From the NCBI GenBank assembly GCA_945831575.1, contig CAMACX010000021.1:1-50250 (forward strand): 50,250 bases of DNA, given 5' to 3'. Shown here one piece after another: positions 47,170 through 50,250 of the stretch. The position numbers and the translations under genes are program-made. Position 1 is the first letter of the stretch. Every line of letters starts with the position of its first letter. This stretch comes from an uncultured Mediterranea sp. GTDB lineage: Bacteria; Bacteroidota; Bacteroidia; Bacteroidales; Bacteroidaceae. The notes under the pieces are model-generated. The model saw only the letters and a program-made list of their open reading frames with translations, did not search any database and had not been told where the DNA came from.

Positions 47170-48575
47170 ATGAACCAAGAGAACCAGAATACTGAATTAA
47201 GGAGACTTGGCGCGATGACTATCTCAAATGGATTTGCGGCTTTGCCAACGCCCAGGGTGGAAGATTGCTGGTGGGTGTCAACGATAAAGGGCAGGTCACA
47301 GGTATAGAGAATCCCAAGAAACTCATCGAGGATATTCCCAACAAGGTAAGAGACGTAATGGGAATCCTCGTAGAAGTGAATTGTCTAGAAGAAAACAGCC
47401 TGACATATATTGAGATAATCGTCGAGGCATATCCCTACCCCATCAGCTTTCATGGGCACTACTATCAACGGTGCGGAGCCACTAACCAAGAGCTCAAAGG
47501 GGCATCCCTCGACCGCTTCATGCTGAGGCGTCTGGGCAAGACCTGGGACGGAGTGCCCGTGCCCTACCTCACCGTCGATGACCTGGACAACGACACCTTT
47601 ATCCTGTTCAAGAAATACGCCAAGCTGAGCAGACGCATGGAAGAGGCCGACCTGCAGGACGACAACAAGGGCCTGCTGGAGAAACTCCGTCTCTACGAAG
47701 GCTCCTACCTGAAACGTGCAGCAGCCATGCTCTTCCATCCCGACCCCGAGAAATACGTCACGGGTGCTTACATCAAGATAGGCTTTTTCAGAGAAGATGC
47801 TGACCTGGTGTATCAAGACGAAGTGCATGGCAACCTCTTCCAGCAAATCAGGAAGACGATGGATATACTCTGCACCAAGTACTTGAAGGCGGTCATCACC
47901 TACGAAGGCATTCAGCGCATAGAGACATACCCTATGCCGAGGGAGGCTCTGAGAGAAGCCCTGCTCAATGCGTGCATTAACAAGGACTATGCCGACACAT
48001 CACCCATACAGATCCGAGTGACAGAACACATGCTACAGATAGTGAATGGCGGCATTCTGCCCGAAGGTTGGACGGTAGAAACCCTGTTGTCCTCGCATCG
48101 CAGTATGCCTTACAACCCCGACATTGCCAATACCTTCTTCCGTGCCGGCGAGATAGAGGCCTGGGGTAGAGGTATAGAGCGCATCATCAAAGGATGTGAA
48201 AGCGAAGGCTTCTCCACCGTAGAGTTCCGCTACGATGCCTGCGGACTATGGACAACATTCCAATATCAGTATCCTGAGCGGGCTGCTGACCCTACCGAAA
48301 CGGAAGAAACTACTAAGAAAACTACTAAGAAAATAAAGAATATCTCTGAAAGACAGCAATATATATTATCATTAATAGCCGAGGATGACACTATCACATC
48401 TCAAAAGATGTCCCAAAAGATATCCCAAAAGATGTCCCAAAAGATGTCCCAAAAAGAGAGCAGTATTCAGCGAGCCATTAAGCGCGATCTCGCAGACCTT
48501 CAATCGAAGGGTATAATCAAGCGTGAAGGAGGGCGTAAAGATGGACGCTGGGTAATATTAGCAAATGCAACATAA
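47170..48575 (+). pseudogene. AlbA/Schlafen-type ATP-binding regulator, frameshifted near its start
   Basis: The original start is ATG 47170 (MNQENQNTEL), but after GAATTA one A appears to be missing. The reading frame leaves the family sequence (expected KETWRDDYLKWICGFANAQGG, broken here as a motif) within 12 codons, while the correct frame resumes downstream with a TGA just before it. From 47265 (TTG) the frame is intact for 436 residues: the rest of an AlbA_2 domain (GVNDKGQVTGIENPKKLIED), a GHKL-like ATPase region (PMPREALREALLNACINKDY; WGRGIERIIKGCE), a Lys/Thr-rich linker, SQKM repeats, and a winged-helix tail (RAIKRDLADLQSKGIIKREGG). Either a decayed gene, a TTG/ATT-started shorter protein, or a sequencing error. 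Family members are putative DNA-binding transcription regulators or defence-related. Confidence 0.8.
48399..48458 (+). repeat. 12-bp tandem repeat, 5 units, in the AlbA-like gene
   Basis: Units at 48399, 48411, 48423, 48435 and 48447 read TCCCAAAAGATG with few changes and encode SQKM (SQKI, SQKE). The repeat lies between the ATPase-like region and the winged helix, and because 12 is a multiple of 3 copy-number change keeps the frame. Confidence 0.85.
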
Positions 48576-48607
48576 CTGATTTGTCTAACCATTATGATTA
48601 AGGTACA

Positions 48608-48952
48608 ATGAACAACGAAAAGACTTTTGCAGCAAACATGGTAGCAAACAACCTTACCCCGGCTTACCCCACGCATCCGGGTGAAATCATCAAGGATGAA
48701 GTGGAATATCGTGGCATATCCCAGCGCCAACTGGCCAAGCAGATGGGCATCGCCAGCTCTGCACTCAATGAAATACTCAACGGTCATCGTCCTTTGAAAG
48801 AGAAGACTGCACTGCTCTTTGAGGCAGCTCTCGGCGTCAATGCTGAGCCTCTGCTCCGTTTGCAAATGAGATATAACCTCCAGACCATGACCAAGGACCA
48901 ATCCTTCATGCAACGGCTGAAACTCATCCGTCGCACAGCAGCTGCGCGCTGA
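48608..48952 (+). CDS. higA: HigA-type (XRE) addiction-module antitoxin, orphan
   Basis: A 114-residue antitoxin. The HigA-family signature THPGEIIKDEVEYRGISQRQLAKQMG (in part) runs into an XRE helix-turn-helix (SQRQLAKQMGIASSALNEIL; NGHRPLKEKTALLFEAALG). The usual partner, a HigB mRNA-interferase gene, should lie immediately upstream and is absent: the preceding gene is the AlbA-like gene, and the next is a fimbrillin. The residues after the core (MRYNLQTMTKDQSF to the end) are the part duplicated at 46926. It could neutralise a toxin encoded elsewhere or serve as a plain regulator. It starts 32 bp after the AlbA-like stop, so the two may be one transcript. Confidence 0.88.
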   Translation: MNNEKTFAANMVANNLTPAYPTHPGEIIKDEVEYRGISQRQLAKQMGIASSALNEILNGHRPLKEKTALLFEAALGVNAEPLLRLQMRYNLQTMTKDQSFMQRLKLIRRTAAAR

Positions 48953-48972
48953 CTGACGCACCCTGACAGCGC

Positions 48973-49020
48973 AAAAAAATGGAGGCTGCAACCGGCATCA
49001 CCATGCCGCTTGCAGCCTCC
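48973..49020 (-). terminator. Intrinsic terminator for the minus-strand fimbrillin-like gene
   Basis: GGAGGCTGCAA (48981-48991) pairs with TTGCAGCCTCC (49010-49020), and the inside pairs again (CGGCAT/ATGCCG), giving an almost continuous stem. Read on the minus strand it is followed by seven Ts (A run at 48973-48979). Confidence 0.8.
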
Positions 49021-49043
49021 TGAATAGTAACGAGCAACCTGGG

Positions 49044-50250
49044 TTATTCTTTTTCTACGATTTTTATCCGGCTTTCGTTTTTAAGAGTCTGCCAAGGATA
49101 AGTAGTAGTCCAACTATCCTCCTCTGGACAATAATTTAAAAATGCATCTCTCATTCCCGAAGCTACATAGACTGTAACCTCGCGATTCTCGCCATTCCGA
49201 TAAAAAGCAGAATTAGAATCACCATTAGGAACGCTTGTACACAAACTTAAATCCACTACTTGAAGGTTTGTACACTCGGCAAAGTTTGATTCAGGAATGT
49301 ATGTCAATGTAGCGGGCATGACGATGCATGGTTCCTGTTACTTTTATGTAATCGGCTGTCAAAGCCGTAGTGAAGACCTCGTCGTTGGTGTTCCAGGTAG
49401 TAAAAAAGCGCCCATTCTCGCTGTCTGCTCGGGGGACGAGCGTCACTGTTGTATAGGGATTTTCAGGCTCCACCTCATCAAGCGGGTCGGTCCCCGACCA
49501 TGCTTTTACACTTGCCTGGGAAATAGTTGCCTGGTTTTCTCCCACCTGCACGTTGAACGTATAGGCCTTGCCGGCTTGAAGTGCGTTGTAATTTTGAAGA
49601 AAATCGTTTGCCTTAAATTTCACTTCAGTACCACCGATTGTCATTGTCATAAAATACGAGTATGTACCCGTATCGTAATAACTACCGGGAATCACTATGG
49701 CCGTGTAGCTCTGTTGGGCTACTTCACTCAATTTCTTGTCAGCAACAAAGGGGTATGGGACATAACTTTCGCCTGCTTGCTTGATGACATTATTGTCTGG
49801 TGTACTGTTGGGAATTTTACCTATCTTCAGTGCGCTTACCACTTCATCGCCTGAATATTGATTCGTATAGCTGATGTTCAATGTCACTTTCGACAACTGG
49901 TGGGCAAATTGCAGATTGACGTCTCCACCTTTCTCCACAGAGGCTGTTGCGGTCATATAGTCAGCTGACTTGAGCTTCTCTATCGTGCTCTGGTCTTCGG
50001 GAATCAAGAACGGCTCAATGGCAGCCGTTGCAGGCATATAGGCAGAGAACTCGTTTGTGCCGCTTGCCCACAGCACCAATCATCCGCTTTGTGTCCAGTT
50101 ACTGCCGTCTGTGGTGGAATAGGTGCCTTTATTCTGATTGGGGCGACTTTTATTGATAAGGCAGAAGCTGTCTCCGCTCTCAAACGTATCGCCGGCGCCG
50201 TCGCTGTTCACGCGCGTCTGGGCAGAGTTGACCACGGATGCCGAGGCTAT
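49044..50250 (-). pseudogene. Fimbrillin (Mfa-like) family surface protein gene, broken and cut by window edge
   Basis: Minus-strand reading from the window edge gives a fimbrillin-family sequence (ASVVNSAQTRVNS; GDSFCLINKS; NWTQSG), an in-frame TGA at about 50079-50081, then continues in the same frame (LVLWASGTNEFSAYMPATAAI; FAHQLSKVTLNISYTNQYSG; YTAIVIPGSYYDTGTYSYFMT in parts). Near 49310-49330 the frame breaks. The sequence ATGCATCGTC looks like a 10-bp insertion after VTGT, and the family-like reading resumes in another frame as MPATLTYIPESNFAECTNL and runs to TAA at 49044. The 3' part is rich in LTYIPESNF/LQVVDLS motifs like BspA-type leucine-rich repeats. Two independent lesions mean it is most likely a pseudogene or a switched-off copy. 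The N-terminal signal lies outside the window. Confidence 0.82.

Noticed and set aside
39584..50250. A complete integrated element bounded by tRNA-His attachment sites
   Set aside because: No second copy of the tRNA-His 3' end and no integrase are present in the window, so only a possible left boundary can be proposed.

Overview
The window looks like a Bacteroidaceae chromosome (Bacteroides, Phocaeicola or a close relative). The reasons are: Bacteroidota-type promoters (TTTG, about 20 bp, TAnnTTTG) before many genes; almost no Shine-Dalgarno sequences; a Rho factor with a very long disordered insert; a B12-dependent ribonucleotide reductase; the HU / smalltalk / DUF4248 gene set; and a fimbrillin-type surface protein. 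Coding sequence is moderately GC-rich.

Positions 1-39660 are core genome. A partial tRNA-Ser(UGA) is followed by mutS2, an L-serine dehydratase, a YeiH-type transporter, two acyltransferases, a BASS-type transporter, a cell-wall amidase, an MCE (MlaD-like) protein, dnaA, a nitroreductase, the class II ribonucleotide reductase, a GH77 4-alpha-glucanotransferase, folB, a fused NfnA/NfnB-like flavoprotein, a Crp/Fnr regulator and a rhomboid protease. Next comes a three-gene glycogen/alpha-glucan operon (debranching enzyme, glycosyltransferase, GH57), then rho, two overlapping TPR sensor-kinase genes of which the second appears to be a pseudokinase, ffh, a TlpA-like thioredoxin, folD, a CapA-like protein and tRNA-His(GUG). 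Alpha-glucan metabolism (malQ plus the operon), folate metabolism (folB, folD) and envelope maintenance (amidase, MCE protein, acyltransferases, rhomboid) recur.

From tRNA-His to the right edge the window is accessory. A minus-strand module holds a DUF5675 protein, a 34-residue smalltalk protein, an HU-like protein with a Gly/Ser/Asp/Asn repeat tail, a DUF4248 protein, a zinc-finger/Toprim/DnaB-type primase-helicase, a DnaD-like replication-organiser-type protein and a 44-residue ORF. It starts beside 11-bp phased GGTGATT repeats and a perfect hairpin, so it resembles the replication module of a mobile element. It is followed by two unrecognised genes under one palindrome-bearing promoter, the best candidate here for an undescribed system. 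Next comes an AlbA/Schlafen-type ATPase gene with a start-proximal frameshift and an orphan HigA antitoxin. That block is bracketed by a ~130-bp direct repeat made from the antitoxin's 3' end. A decayed fimbrillin-like gene closes the window.

Short tandem repeats are unusually common: they overlap the stop codons of two core genes, lie inside CapA, HU and the AlbA protein, and form arrays in accessory spacers. No integrase, transposase, CRISPR array, complete toxin-antitoxin pair or rRNA was found.
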